Below, in pieces: positions 16,246 through 24,045 of a stretch of 64,000 nt of DNA (position 1 is the first letter of the stretch; every line of letters begins with the position of its first letter). The DNA lies in the NCBI RefSeq assembly GCF_015354575.1, contig NZ_JACAFQ010000015.1, forward strand, positions 82,539 to 146,538. The letters are read 5' to 3'. The position numbers were made by a program, and so were the translations under genes. Below the pieces are notes generated by a model. It was given only the letters and a program-made list of their open reading frames with translations. It made no database searches and was not told the DNA's origin. The DNA comes from Pseudomonas sp. UFMG81. GTDB lineage: Bacteria; Pseudomonadota; Gammaproteobacteria; Pseudomonadales; Pseudomonadaceae.

Positions 16246-16554
16246 TCAACGTCTCCTTCTGCAGCAAAACCTCTGACCGGGTCGATGGGGTAACCCGGCC
16301 GCGACACTGCGTGTGTCGCTGGCTGCCGTGGCCCGAGTGTGCGCCTCGAGCATTGCAGTAGGCCTTCAAGGCCGTGTTGCAGTGGTCAGTCCATCTTGTT
16401 GTGATTGTTGTGGGTGCTCGCTATCAATCTAGACGCTGGTGCGACCTTGCGCCGCCCCCAGTGAAAAACGGCCGCTGGTCGGCTCGCAGCCAGGCTGCGT
16501 GGGGCTTTGGTTTACTGGGAGGGGGTTGTGGGGCGCGATGCAGGAGGTAGCGGT
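16246..16554. other. Intergenic region, 309 bases, between divergent genes
   Basis: This holds the upstream regions of the LOG-family gene and of a small forward gene. Apart from the ribosome site AGGAGG at 16542-16547, no convincing promoter, repeat or RNA structure is seen. Confidence 0.5.
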
Positions 16555-16761
16555 ATGCATCGGCTGGTAATCGAGGTGGATGGGCAACTGTTGCGGGTGC
16601 TGGCGCGAGAAGCGCAGGACCATCACTTGAGCCTGGAAGGCGAGTGTTTGCGCCGTTTGCAGGGCCACGAGCCGCATTCACGCTATGTACAGATCCTGTT
16701 GGCGGAATTGCGCGCCGATGAGGAACAGCGGCGCGCCCGCGCGAGCGATCAGCTCGCCTGA
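16555..16761 (+). CDS. Small hypothetical protein, 68 residues
   Basis: An ATG at 16555 stands seven bases after AGGAGG, a good ribosome site. The product MHRLVIEVDGQLLRVLAREA... ends with a charged, helical tail (ELRADEEQRRARASDQLA). The opening beta-strand-then-helix pattern hints at a small nucleic-acid-binding fold of ribbon-helix-helix type, but no family is recognised. It converges tightly on the next reverse gene, one base between the stops. Function unknown. Confidence 0.6.
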   Translation: MHRLVIEVDGQLLRVLAREAQDHHLSLEGECLRRLQGHEPHSRYVQILLAELRADEEQRRARASDQLA

Positions 16762-16762
16762 G

Positions 16763-17185
16763 TCACTTCTTCTTGCCGCCGGCCACGCAGCTGGCGGCGT
16801 CGAACGCCTGGTCCATGACTGGCTGGTTGGTCTTGTAGACCGTGAAGCGGTAGACCAGCACGGCGCCCTTGGACATCAGCTGGCGATAGCCATTGTTGCG
16901 GCACACGCTGTCACCCAACTGGCTGCGCACTTGCTGCGGGTTGGCCAGCATGCGTTGGGCATGCTCTTCGCGCACGCTCAGGTGGTTGACCAGCGCCTTG
17001 CCTTTCTCGACGGTGTAGCCCTGGTCGAGGATGTCTTCGTTGACGGCGCGTGGTGTGCCGACGCTGCTTTCCTTGGCGACCTTCTCCAGCATCTGGGTCA
17101 GCTCGTACTCCTGCTTGGAGGCCGCCTGGGCGGCGAGGGGCAGGGCGAGCAACAGGCTCAGGGTCGGGGCAATAAGACGCAGCAT
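16763..17185 (-). CDS. PA3611-like secreted (quorum-sensing-regulated virulence factor family) protein
   Basis: A 140-residue exported protein with a clean signal peptide (MLRLIAPTLSLLLALPLAAQAA, cut near residue 22). The mature part contains two Cys (SVCRNNGY and AASCVAGG) that may form a disulfide, and a Lys-rich end. The order relative to tapT and erdR matches the PA3611 family of P. aeruginosa; the family name comes from that species, and the biochemical role is unknown. The start at 17185 has a GGAGAG ribosome site. It is divergent from tapT. Confidence 0.75.
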   Translation of the reverse strand: MLRLIAPTLSLLLALPLAAQAASKQEYELTQMLEKVAKESSVGTPRAVNEDILDQGYTVEKGKALVNHLSVREEHAQRMLANPQQVRSQLGDSVCRNNGYRQLMSKGAVLVYRFTVYKTNQPVMDQAFDAASCVAGGKKK

Positions 17186-17398
17186 GAATCTCTCCTGGTT
17201 CGATGACTGGCGCTTGGACCTGCGCCGGCGGGTGGCGTTCCCTGCAACCGCAGGGTGTGCGGCCGCCAAAGGCACGATTATAAGGGAGCTGCCGAGCCGG
17301 CTGCACGGCAAATGACGCGGCTTCTGGTAGACTGGCGCTTTGTTGCAAGCTGAGTCCCGTCCAGTGTTTTTCCCACCCATCAATTCAGGCCTGCTGCC

Positions 17399-18109
17399 AT
17401 GAGCCACGCGGTAGCGCGCTTGCGCGCCGAACGCCTGGCGCGCAGCGTCAAACCTTTTATCGCTCGTGGCTCGCGGGCCGAACGCTGCACGGACTGCCGG
17501 GTCATCGCCACGCACTGCCTGTGCGCCTGGAAGCCTCGAGTACAGGCCGACTCCGGCGTATGCCTGCTGATGCATGACACCGAGCCGTTGAAGCCGACCA
17601 ATACTGGCTGGCTGATCGCTGACCTGATCGAGGATACCTCGGCCTTTGGCTGGCTGCGTACGTCGGTGGACGAGCAATTGCTGGCGCTGCTCGACAACCC
17701 GCAGTGGCAACCCTACATCGTCTTCCCCGGCGAGTTCGTCGCCCAGGAACGGGTGGTGAGCGAAGTGGTGCGCGAGCCCGGCAAACGGCCGCTGTTCATC
17801 CTGCTCGACGCCACCTGGACCGAAGCGCGCAAGATGTTCCGCAAGAGCCCGTATCTGGACCGTTTCCCGGTGCTGAGCCTGCAGGCCGAGCAGATGTCAC
17901 GCTATCGCCTGCGCCGTTCCAAACGCGACGATCACTTCTGCACCGCGGAAGTGGCCGCCATGTGCCTGGACCTGGCCGGTGACAGCCAGGCATCCCAGGC
18001 CCTGGACGCCTACCTGGACGTGTTCAGCCTGCACTACCTCAGTGGCAAGCGTCGTTTGCCGTTGGATGAGCAGGACGAGGTCCACCAGCGTTTGCATACC
18101 TTCCTATAG
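17399..18109 (+). CDS. tapT: tRNA-uridine aminocarboxypropyltransferase (DTW domain)
   Basis: A 236-residue DTW-domain protein of the YfiP/TapT family, which adds the 3-amino-3-carboxypropyl group to U47 of tRNAs using S-adenosylmethionine. An N-terminal zinc-ribbon-like CTDC...HCLC cluster and the LDATWTEARKMFRKSPYL block (DTW variant DATW) are clear. LHYLSGKRRLPLDEQDEVH closes the domain. It is divergent from the PA3611-like gene and followed by erdR after about 255 bases without a visible gene. Confidence 0.87.
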   Translation: MSHAVARLRAERLARSVKPFIARGSRAERCTDCRVIATHCLCAWKPRVQADSGVCLLMHDTEPLKPTNTGWLIADLIEDTSAFGWLRTSVDEQLLALLDNPQWQPYIVFPGEFVAQERVVSEVVREPGKRPLFILLDATWTEARKMFRKSPYLDRFPVLSLQAEQMSRYRLRRSKRDDHFCTAEVAAMCLDLAGDSQASQALDAYLDVFSLHYLSGKRRLPLDEQDEVHQRLHTFL

Positions 18110-18364
18110 TCCAAGGGGCAGGCCCGGCGGATTGGTTCATACTGTCGGGGCTGGCAGCCAGGGAGGCGGGGACGACCGGGCAATTGGCTTGACCACCCGG
18201 GACGTGCTCGGCATCCTTGGCGCCGATTCGGCCACGACGAAGCTGCTGTTACCCCGGACTTCGCCGTGCCATCCCGGCCGGCGGCCCTGCCGCTTGCGCC
18301 TTGAGTTGCCCGCCAGGCACACCCCCTACCCCCGCGCCTGGCACAGAACAGGATCCATAGATCG

Positions 18365-19015
18365 ATGGCCACGTACGAAATCCTGATTGCCGATGACCAC
18401 CCATTGTTCCGCAGCGCGCTGCGTCAGGCCGTAACCCTCGGCCTGGGCCCGGACGTGCGCCTGGTCGAAGTGGCGAGTATCGCCGAGCTGGAAACCAGCC
18501 TTACGGAAAAATCCGATTGGGACCTGGTCCTGCTGGACCTCAACATGCCGGGTGCCTATGGCTTCTCTGGGCTGGTCCTGCTGCGTGGGCAATACCCGCA
18601 AATCCCGGTGGTGATGGTGTCGGCGCAGGAAGAAGCGGCCGTCGTGGTGAAGTCCCGCGAATTCGGTGCCAGCGGTTTCATTCCCAAGTCCAGCGAACTG
18701 AGCAAGATCCAGGAAGCGGTGCGCAACGTACTCGACGGCGATGTGTGGTGGCCGCCCCAGGCATTCGAAAAAGTCGATGTATCGGCCGAGGCCAAGGCGG
18801 CCAGCGAAGGTTTGGCCAGTCTCACGCCGCAACAGTTCCGGGTGCTGACCATGGTTTGCGAAGGCCTGCTGAACAAGCAGATCGCCTATGAGCTGAATGT
18901 GTCGGAAGCGACCATCAAGGCCCACGTGACCGCGATCTTCCGCAAGCTTGGGGTGCGCACGCGGACCCAGGCGGCGTTGCTGCTGCAACAACTTGAATCG
19001 GTTTCGGCCAGCTAA
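18365..19015 (+). CDS. erdR: LuxR/NarL-type response regulator, ErdR-like
   Basis: A 216-residue two-domain regulator. The receiver domain (residues about 4-125) has the acidic pair Asp10/Asp11, phospho-acceptor Asp58 in LLDLNMPG, and the conserved Lys in PKSSEL. The LuxR-type helix-turn-helix (about 148-212) reads LTPQQFRVLTMVCEGLLNKQ and SEATIKAHVTAIFRKLGV. ErdR in pseudomonads activates acetyl-CoA synthetase and ethanol-oxidation genes. The assignment rests on sequence and the adjoining dgkA. No histidine kinase gene is adjacent. Confidence 0.82.
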   Translation: MATYEILIADDHPLFRSALRQAVTLGLGPDVRLVEVASIAELETSLTEKSDWDLVLLDLNMPGAYGFSGLVLLRGQYPQIPVVMVSAQEEAAVVVKSREFGASGFIPKSSELSKIQEAVRNVLDGDVWWPPQAFEKVDVSAEAKAASEGLASLTPQQFRVLTMVCEGLLNKQIAYELNVSEATIKAHVTAIFRKLGVRTRTQAALLLQQLESVSAS

Positions 19016-19090
19016 CTGCCCGCGCCTTCACGCTTTTTTGACCCGGCCTGGTCTAGCCTGCCGGCCTTTTCTCGGTGAAGTGACTGACAC

Positions 19091-19456
19091 ATGTCGCCAT
19101 TCAAGGGCCAGACCGGCCTCAAACGAATTTTCAATGCCGCCGGCTATTCGCTGGATGGCCTGCGTACCGCCTTCAAGGGCGAGGCTGCCTTCCGCCAGTT
19201 GGTGCTGCTCAACGTGCTGCTGATCCCCACTGCCTTCTGGTTGCCGGTAAGCCGCGTGGAGCGGGCGATACTCATTGCGGTGTGCCTGCTGGGGCTGATC
19301 GTCGAGTTGCTGAATTCGGCGGTGGAGGCGGCCATCGACCGCATTTCGCTGGAGCGCCACCCGTTGTCGAAGAACGCCAAGGACATGGGCAGCGCCGCGC
19401 AGTTGGTGGCGATGACCATGGTGGCGGTGGTCTGGGGCGTGATCCTGCTGGGGTAA
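19091..19456 (+). CDS. dgkA: Diacylglycerol kinase
   Basis: A 121-residue integral membrane kinase that phosphorylates diacylglycerol to phosphatidic acid, recycling lipid from membrane-derived glucan synthesis. There are three predicted membrane helices and the family signature ELLNSAVEAAIDRIS. It is preceded by erdR and converges on finR, three bases between stops. Confidence 0.96.
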   Translation: MSPFKGQTGLKRIFNAAGYSLDGLRTAFKGEAAFRQLVLLNVLLIPTAFWLPVSRVERAILIAVCLLGLIVELLNSAVEAAIDRISLERHPLSKNAKDMGSAAQLVAMTMVAVVWGVILLG

Positions 19457-19459
19457 CCT

Positions 19460-20386
19460 TCAGGCAATCGGCGGCAGGACGATTTCGTCGCTGCGCTGCA
19501 CTCCGGCGGTGAAGCTGCGGCACAGTTCGAGGAACTCGCGCATGGCCGAGGTCTGGTACTTCTGCTTGTGCCAGATGAAGTAGAACTGCCGCGCCAGGTC
19601 CAGGGCCGGGGTTTCCACCGGCACCAGGCTGCCGCGGCGGAAGGCGTCGCGCAGGGCCAGGCGTGAGATGCAACCAATCCCCAATCCCGACTCGACGGCG
19701 CGCTTGATTGCTTCGGTGTGCTCTAGCTCCAGGCGGATGTTGAGGTTGGCGCGATGATGGCGCATGGCCTGGTCGAAGGTCAGGCGGGTGCCCGACCCCT
19801 GCTCGCGCAGAATCCAGGCTTCGTGGGCGAGCTGCTCGATGCTGGCGTGGCCGGCCTTCGCCAGGGGATGCTGCGGCGCACAGAACACCACCAGTTCATC
19901 CTCCACCCACGGCTGCACTTCCAGGTCGGGGTGGTTGCAGTCGCCTTCGATTAGACCCAGGTCAATTTCGTAATGGGCCACCTGTTGCACGATATGCGCA
20001 GTGTTCTGCACATGCAGCTTGACCTGGCTCTCCGGGTGCACCTGCATGAAGCTGCCGATCAATAGCGTGGCCAGGTAGTTGCCGATGGTCAGCGTGGCAC
20101 CCACCGCAAGCGAGCCGAACCCCGACTTGCCGTTGAGCAGGTCTTCGATCTCCTTGGCCTGGTCGAGCAGGGCCACGGCCTGGGGCAGCAGTTGATGGCC
20201 CAGGGCATTGAGGCTCAGGCGCTTGCCGGCGCGGTCGAACAGCTGGCAGCTGGACTGGCGCTCGAGTTCGGTGATCGAGGTGCTGGCGGCCGATTGCGAC
20301 AGGGCCAGCACGCCGGCGGCCCGCGACACGCTCTGGTGCTGGGCGACGGCAACGAAGACCTGGAGTTGACGAAGAGTGAATCGCAT
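19460..20386 (-). CDS. finR: LysR-type regulator FinR
   Basis: A 308-residue LysR-type regulator: N-terminal winged helix (MRFTLRQLQVFVAVAQHQSV, then ALSQSAASTSITELERQ) and C-terminal effector domain. It is divergent from fpr, the arrangement of finR-fprA in P. putida, where FinR is needed for fpr induction by superoxide and for sulfur assimilation. The symbol is therefore based on context as much as on sequence. Its upstream region contains an AT-rich dyad that may be its binding site. Confidence 0.85.
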   Translation of the reverse strand: MRFTLRQLQVFVAVAQHQSVSRAAGVLALSQSAASTSITELERQSSCQLFDRAGKRLSLNALGHQLLPQAVALLDQAKEIEDLLNGKSGFGSLAVGATLTIGNYLATLLIGSFMQVHPESQVKLHVQNTAHIVQQVAHYEIDLGLIEGDCNHPDLEVQPWVEDELVVFCAPQHPLAKAGHASIEQLAHEAWILREQGSGTRLTFDQAMRHHRANLNIRLELEHTEAIKRAVESGLGIGCISRLALRDAFRRGSLVPVETPALDLARQFYFIWHKQKYQTSAMREFLELCRSFTAGVQRSDEIVLPPIA

Positions 20387-20406
20387 ATCTATATAACCGA
20401 TAACAC

Positions 20407-20434
20407 ATATCTTGATAATTCAGTTAACAGATAT
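20407..20434. promoter_or_regulatory. Candidate FinR operator in the finR-fpr intergenic region
   Basis: The inverted repeat ATATCT-N16-AGATAT lies in the unusually AT-rich 120-base gap between the divergent genes. LysR regulators commonly bind such dyads. No binding data are implied. Confidence 0.4.
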
Positions 20435-20506
20435 TGTCGCTGCCCCTAAACTATCGCGCAACTGTGCGTCTTGTGCGCGCTGCGTTTTTCTTCAGGAGCC
20501 CCCTAG

Positions 20507-21286
20507 ATGAGCAACATGAACCACGAACGTGTCCTCAGTGTTCACCACTGGAACGACACCCTGTTCAGCTTCAAGTGCACCCGCGACCCGGGCCTGCGCT
20601 TCGAGAACGGTCAGTTCGTGATGATCGGCCTGCAGCAGGACAGCGGCCGTCCGCTCATGCGCGCCTATTCCATCGCCTCGCCGAACTGGGAAGAGCACCT
20701 GGAGTTCTTCAGCATCAAGGTGCCGGACGGCCCGCTGACCTCCCAGCTGCAGCACCTGAAGGAAGGCGACGAGATCATCATCAGCAAGAAGCCCACCGGC
20801 ACGCTGGTGCTCGACGACCTGAACCCGGGCAAGCACCTGTACCTGCTGAGCACCGGCACTGGCCTGGCGCCATTCATGAGCGTCATCCAGGACCCCGAGA
20901 CCTACGAGCGTTTCGAGAAGGTCATCCTGGTCCACGGCGTGCGCTACGTGAACGAAGTCGCCTACCGCGAGTTCATCACCGAGCACCTGCCGCAGAACGA
21001 GTTCTTCGGCGAGTCGGTGCGCGACAAGCTGATCTACTACCCCACCGTGACCCGCGAGCCGTTCGAGAACCAGGGCCGTCTGACCGACCTGATGCGCAGC
21101 GGCAAGCTGTTCAGCGACATCGGCCTGCCACCGATCAACCCGCAGGACGACCGCGCGATGATCTGCGGCAGCCCGAGCATGCTCGACGAGACCAGCGAAG
21201 TGCTCGACAGCTTCGGCCTGAAGATCTCGGCGCGCATGCGTGAGCCGGGTGACTACCTGATTGAGCGTGCTTTCGTCGAGAAGTAA
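20507..21286 (+). CDS. fpr: Ferredoxin-NADP+ reductase
   Basis: A 259-residue FAD enzyme moving electrons between NADPH and ferredoxin or flavodoxin, important in oxidative stress defence. The FAD-binding RAYSIAS, the pyrophosphate-binding STGTGLAPFMS, the MICGSPSM motif and the C-terminal AFVEK of the bacterial class are present. CAGGAG precedes the ATG at 20507. A strong terminator follows. Regulation by the divergently encoded FinR is expected. Confidence 0.96.
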   Translation: MSNMNHERVLSVHHWNDTLFSFKCTRDPGLRFENGQFVMIGLQQDSGRPLMRAYSIASPNWEEHLEFFSIKVPDGPLTSQLQHLKEGDEIIISKKPTGTLVLDDLNPGKHLYLLSTGTGLAPFMSVIQDPETYERFEKVILVHGVRYVNEVAYREFITEHLPQNEFFGESVRDKLIYYPTVTREPFENQGRLTDLMRSGKLFSDIGLPPINPQDDRAMICGSPSMLDETSEVLDSFGLKISARMREPGDYLIERAFVEK

Positions 21287-21307
21287 GGCGAACGCGGCAA
21301 ACGAAAA

Positions 21308-21334
21308 ACGCAGGCCTTGGCCTGCGTTTTTTTT
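21308..21334 (+). terminator. fpr terminator
   Basis: The palindrome ACGCAGGCC / GGCCTGCGT is followed by a run of eight Ts. Confidence 0.93.
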
Positions 21335-21363
21335 GCCTGGAGCTTTTGCGTTCGGTCAGTGGC

Positions 21364-21456
21364 GGCCTCTTCGCGGGCAAGCCCGCTCCCACAGGGTATC
21401 CACAAGCCTGGAAACCGCGTAGATCCTGTGGGAGCGGGTTTACCCGCGAAGAGGCC
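21364..21456. repeat. Inverted REP pair (CCCGCTCCCACAGG type)
   Basis: The arm at 21364-21396 (core GCGGGCAAGCCCGCTCCCAC) and its near-inverse at 21425-21456 face each other between fpr and the reverse-strand trmO. Each arm also contains its own short palindrome. Confidence 0.9.
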
Positions 21457-21477
21457 GGAACAGAAAACCGATGAAGC

Positions 21478-22173
21478 TCAGGCTTCGCGCACGACTTCCA
21501 GCACCCGGATGGTATCGATCGCTGGGTAGTGCCAGCGCACCTGTACATCCCAGAACCTGACCCCATACACGCGCTCTGGCGGTGGCACCTGGTACGCTGG
21601 CCGCGGATCCTGCGCCAGGCACTGCTCGATCAACGCCACCAGCGGCTCGCCCAGGCGCAGCGCGTGTTCGCGAGCCTGGGGCAGGGCGGTGTCGCTCCAC
21701 TGCACGGCTATGGGCTCGGGCGCAGCGCCAGCCATCTGGTTGGTCGCCTGAAGAATGCTGTCGGCATACGGCACATACGGCTTGATATCCAGCACCGGCG
21801 TACCGTCGAGCAGGTCGATGCCGGACAACAGCAGGCGCCCGGGTTCGACGCCTTCCAGGCGTACCACCGATTGGCCGATGCCATTGGGGCGGTGGGTGGC
21901 GCGGGTGGCGAACACACCCATGCTCTTGTTGCCACCCAGGCGCGGTGGGCGCACCTTCAGCCGTGGCTTTTCTTCCAGCGCCTCGTGGAACAGGAACAGC
22001 AACCACACGTGACTGACCTGCTCCAGCCCCTGCACCGCATCGCCCTGGTCGAAAGGTGGCAGCAGTTCCAGCACGCCGCGCGCCGCTGGCGCGAGTTGCG
22101 GTTGGCGCGGGATGGCGAACTTCTCCTTGAAGCAGGAGCGGACGATACCAACCGGCGAGACCGTGTGTTGCAT
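21478..22173 (-). CDS. trmO: tRNA (N6-threonylcarbamoyladenosine37-N6)-methyltransferase TrmO
   Basis: A 231-residue TsaA/TrmO protein that methylates t6A37 of some tRNAs with S-adenosylmethionine. The beta-barrel domain (MQHTVSPVGIVRSCFKEKFAIP, then GVFATRATHRPNGIGQSVV and LDGTPVLDIKPYVPYAD) is highly typical, with a C-terminal extension ending in HYPAIDTIRVLEVV. The start at 22173 is preferred because it overlaps the stop of the upstream DUF1456 gene and begins with the family consensus. Confidence 0.92.
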   Translation of the reverse strand: MQHTVSPVGIVRSCFKEKFAIPRQPQLAPAARGVLELLPPFDQGDAVQGLEQVSHVWLLFLFHEALEEKPRLKVRPPRLGGNKSMGVFATRATHRPNGIGQSVVRLEGVEPGRLLLSGIDLLDGTPVLDIKPYVPYADSILQATNQMAGAAPEPIAVQWSDTALPQAREHALRLGEPLVALIEQCLAQDPRPAYQVPPPERVYGVRFWDVQVRWHYPAIDTIRVLEVVREA

Positions 22174-22634
22174 CAGCCACGCACGCGTTGGGTGAGGCCT
22201 TTGAGGAAGTTGCGCAGCAGCTGGTCGCCGCAAGGGCGGTAGTTGTCGTGGCCGACTTTACGGAACAGCGCGCTGAGCTCGGGCTTGGACACTGGGAAGT
22301 TGACCGCCTTGAGCACTGCGTGCAGGTCGTCTTCCTTCAGCTCGAAGGCCACCCGCAGTTTCTTGAGGATGGTGTTGTTGGTCACCGGCAGCTCGATCGG
22401 CTGTGGCGGGCGGCTGTCGTCGCGCCCGCGGCGGTGGATCACCAGGCCATCGAGAAAATGGGCCATGACCTTGTCCGGGCACTGCACGAAGCCGGGTTCC
22501 TCTTCCTTCTTCACGTAGCTGGCGATGGCCTCTGCGCTGACCTGCAGGCCAGTCAGGCCGATGATCTCGGCCATCTTCTGGTCGTTGGCCTTGATCATGT
22601 AGCGCAGGCTACGCATGACGTCGTTATGGTTCAT
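22173..22634 (-). CDS. DUF1456 family protein (YehS-like)
   Basis: A 153-residue protein with the two repeated DUF1456 helical units: MNHNDVMRSLRYMIKANDQK and, in the second half, VTNNTILKKLRVAFELKEDD. Both show the [ND]-N-x-[VI]-[ML]-[RK]-x-[LV] opening. Function is unknown. Its TGA overlaps the trmO ATG, so the two are translationally coupled. Confidence 0.9.
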   Translation of the reverse strand: MNHNDVMRSLRYMIKANDQKMAEIIGLTGLQVSAEAIASYVKKEEEPGFVQCPDKVMAHFLDGLVIHRRGRDDSRPPQPIELPVTNNTILKKLRVAFELKEDDLHAVLKAVNFPVSKPELSALFRKVGHDNYRPCGDQLLRNFLKGLTQRVRG

Positions 22635-22682
22635 TGCAGCAAATCCTGTTCAAGCGCCGCACCCATCCGCGCGGCGGTAATG

Positions 22683-23393
22683 CTAGAAACGTTCGGTGGC
22701 GGCCACGTAGCGCCATTGCCCCAGGGGCAGCTTGCCCATGGACACGCCCCCCAGGCGGATGCGGCGCATGCCCAGCACCTTGAGGCCGGCGGTTTCGCAC
22801 AGTTGTTCGATGACACCGGGTTGTGGGTTTTTCACCACCATGCGCAGGTGCTGTTCGTTCTGCCAACTGGCCTTGGCCTTCGGCAGTTCGACACCCTTGC
22901 GTTCAACGCCACGGGCCAGGCGTTCCAGGGCGCCGGGTTTGGCCTCGCCACTGACCTGGACGATGTATTCCTGCTCCATGCGGCGCAGGTCGGCATCGAG
23001 CTTGCGGGTTACCCGCCAGTCCTGGGTGAACAGCTGCAGGCCGCTGGCGCCGGGCAACAGCGGGGCGATGCACGCCTGGCGCACGAAATGCCCGTGCAGC
23101 GGGCGTACGCCTTCGCGATGGGCCTCGCTCAAGCTGGCCATGCCCATCCCGGCCTGGGCACTGGCGACGTCCTGGCCGGCCTGCTGGTTGAGCAACAGCG
23201 TCACCGGTTCCAGCGCCTCGGCGCGGGCGCCGGGCAGCAGTTCGACACGCTGGTCGCCCACCTTGAACTGTGGCTGTTCGACCACCACGCCGTCGACCGT
23301 GACCCAACCGCCCTCGATATACAGTTCGGCCTCTCGGCGCGAGCAGCCAAGCTGCTCGACAAGGCGTTTGGACAGGCGGATGGAGTCGGACAT
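22683..23393 (-). CDS. RsuA/RluF-family pseudouridine-synthase-like protein lacking the catalytic motif
   Basis: A 236-residue protein with an N-terminal S4 RNA-binding domain (IRLSKRLVEQLGCSRREAEL) and a C-terminal part matching the RsuA/RluB/RluF fold (EQEYIVQVSGE, LKVLGMRRIRLGGVSMGKL). The active-site loop usually written GRLDxxTxGLLLLT reads PLLPGASGLQLFT, so the catalytic Asp is absent; LNKPxG also reads LNQQAG. It is intact, so it may be an RNA-binding protein without synthase activity. Automatic annotation would probably still name it rRNA pseudouridine synthase. Confidence 0.75.
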   Translation of the reverse strand: MSDSIRLSKRLVEQLGCSRREAELYIEGGWVTVDGVVVEQPQFKVGDQRVELLPGARAEALEPVTLLLNQQAGQDVASAQAGMGMASLSEAHREGVRPLHGHFVRQACIAPLLPGASGLQLFTQDWRVTRKLDADLRRMEQEYIVQVSGEAKPGALERLARGVERKGVELPKAKASWQNEQHLRMVVKNPQPGVIEQLCETAGLKVLGMRRIRLGGVSMGKLPLGQWRYVAATERF

Positions 23394-23466
23394 GGACAAT
23401 GGCTTCACAGGGCAGGAAAAGGCGCCATTGTACCTGCCCCGGCACGCTTGCGGCGGCAAATCGGTG

Positions 23467-23949
23467 TCATTTGCGCCATTTCGCTGATGAGTGTGTGTGC
23501 CCCGGCGCCAGGCGCATGTGCAGCAGGGGGTAGGGTTGCCCGAGGCCGTCCGTCTCAGAGCGGCCGATCACCTCGAAGCCCTCGTGCAGATAGAAACCCA
23601 GGGCCTGCGGGTTCTGCTCGTTGACGTCCAGGCGCTCGGCGTTCAGCTCGGCCACGGCATGGCGCAGCAAGCGCTGGCCGACGCCCTGGCCGCGAAAGCG
23701 TGGGTCGACGAACAGCAAGTCGACGCGATGATTGGCCACACCGGCGAAGCCCAGGATATGCCCCTGACCATCCTTGCAACAGACCAGCATCACCGCGTCC
23801 AGGTACTTGCCCAGCACATGCTCGCGCAGCAGCTGAATGTAGCCTTCAGGCAGGAAGTTATGGGTGGCGCGCACCGCGTCTTCCCAGATCCGCGCCAGCT
23901 CCGGGTAGTCGCTGTAGCGCGGCGTGTGCAAGGTCTGCAATGGCTTCAT
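23467..23949 (-). CDS. GNAT family N-acetyltransferase
   Basis: A 160-residue acetyltransferase of the GNAT fold, similar in layout to YjaB. The acetyl-CoA-binding motif A reads VDPRFRGQGVGQRLLRHAV, and motif B includes NPQALGFYLHEGFEVIG. The start at 23949 opens with MKPLQTLHTPRYSDYPELAR, consistent with family N-termini. The substrate is unknown. The rimO terminator separates it from rimO. Confidence 0.85.
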   Translation of the reverse strand: MKPLQTLHTPRYSDYPELARIWEDAVRATHNFLPEGYIQLLREHVLGKYLDAVMLVCCKDGQGHILGFAGVANHRVDLLFVDPRFRGQGVGQRLLRHAVAELNAERLDVNEQNPQALGFYLHEGFEVIGRSETDGLGQPYPLLHMRLAPGHTHSSAKWRK

Positions 23950-23993
23950 CCTGGCCGGCTCCGGTGCGTGATGCCCATTGCACAAACATAGAT

Positions 23994-24025
23994 GCAAAAA
24001 AATACCCCGCCACTGGGCGGGGTAT
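23994..24025 (-). terminator. rimO terminator
   Basis: The stem ATACCCCGC / GCGGGGTAT (24002-24025) is followed, on the reverse strand, by a run of Ts (seen as CAAAAAAA before 24002). Confidence 0.9.
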
Positions 24026-24045
24026 CTTCATTGCGCAAAGCTCGA

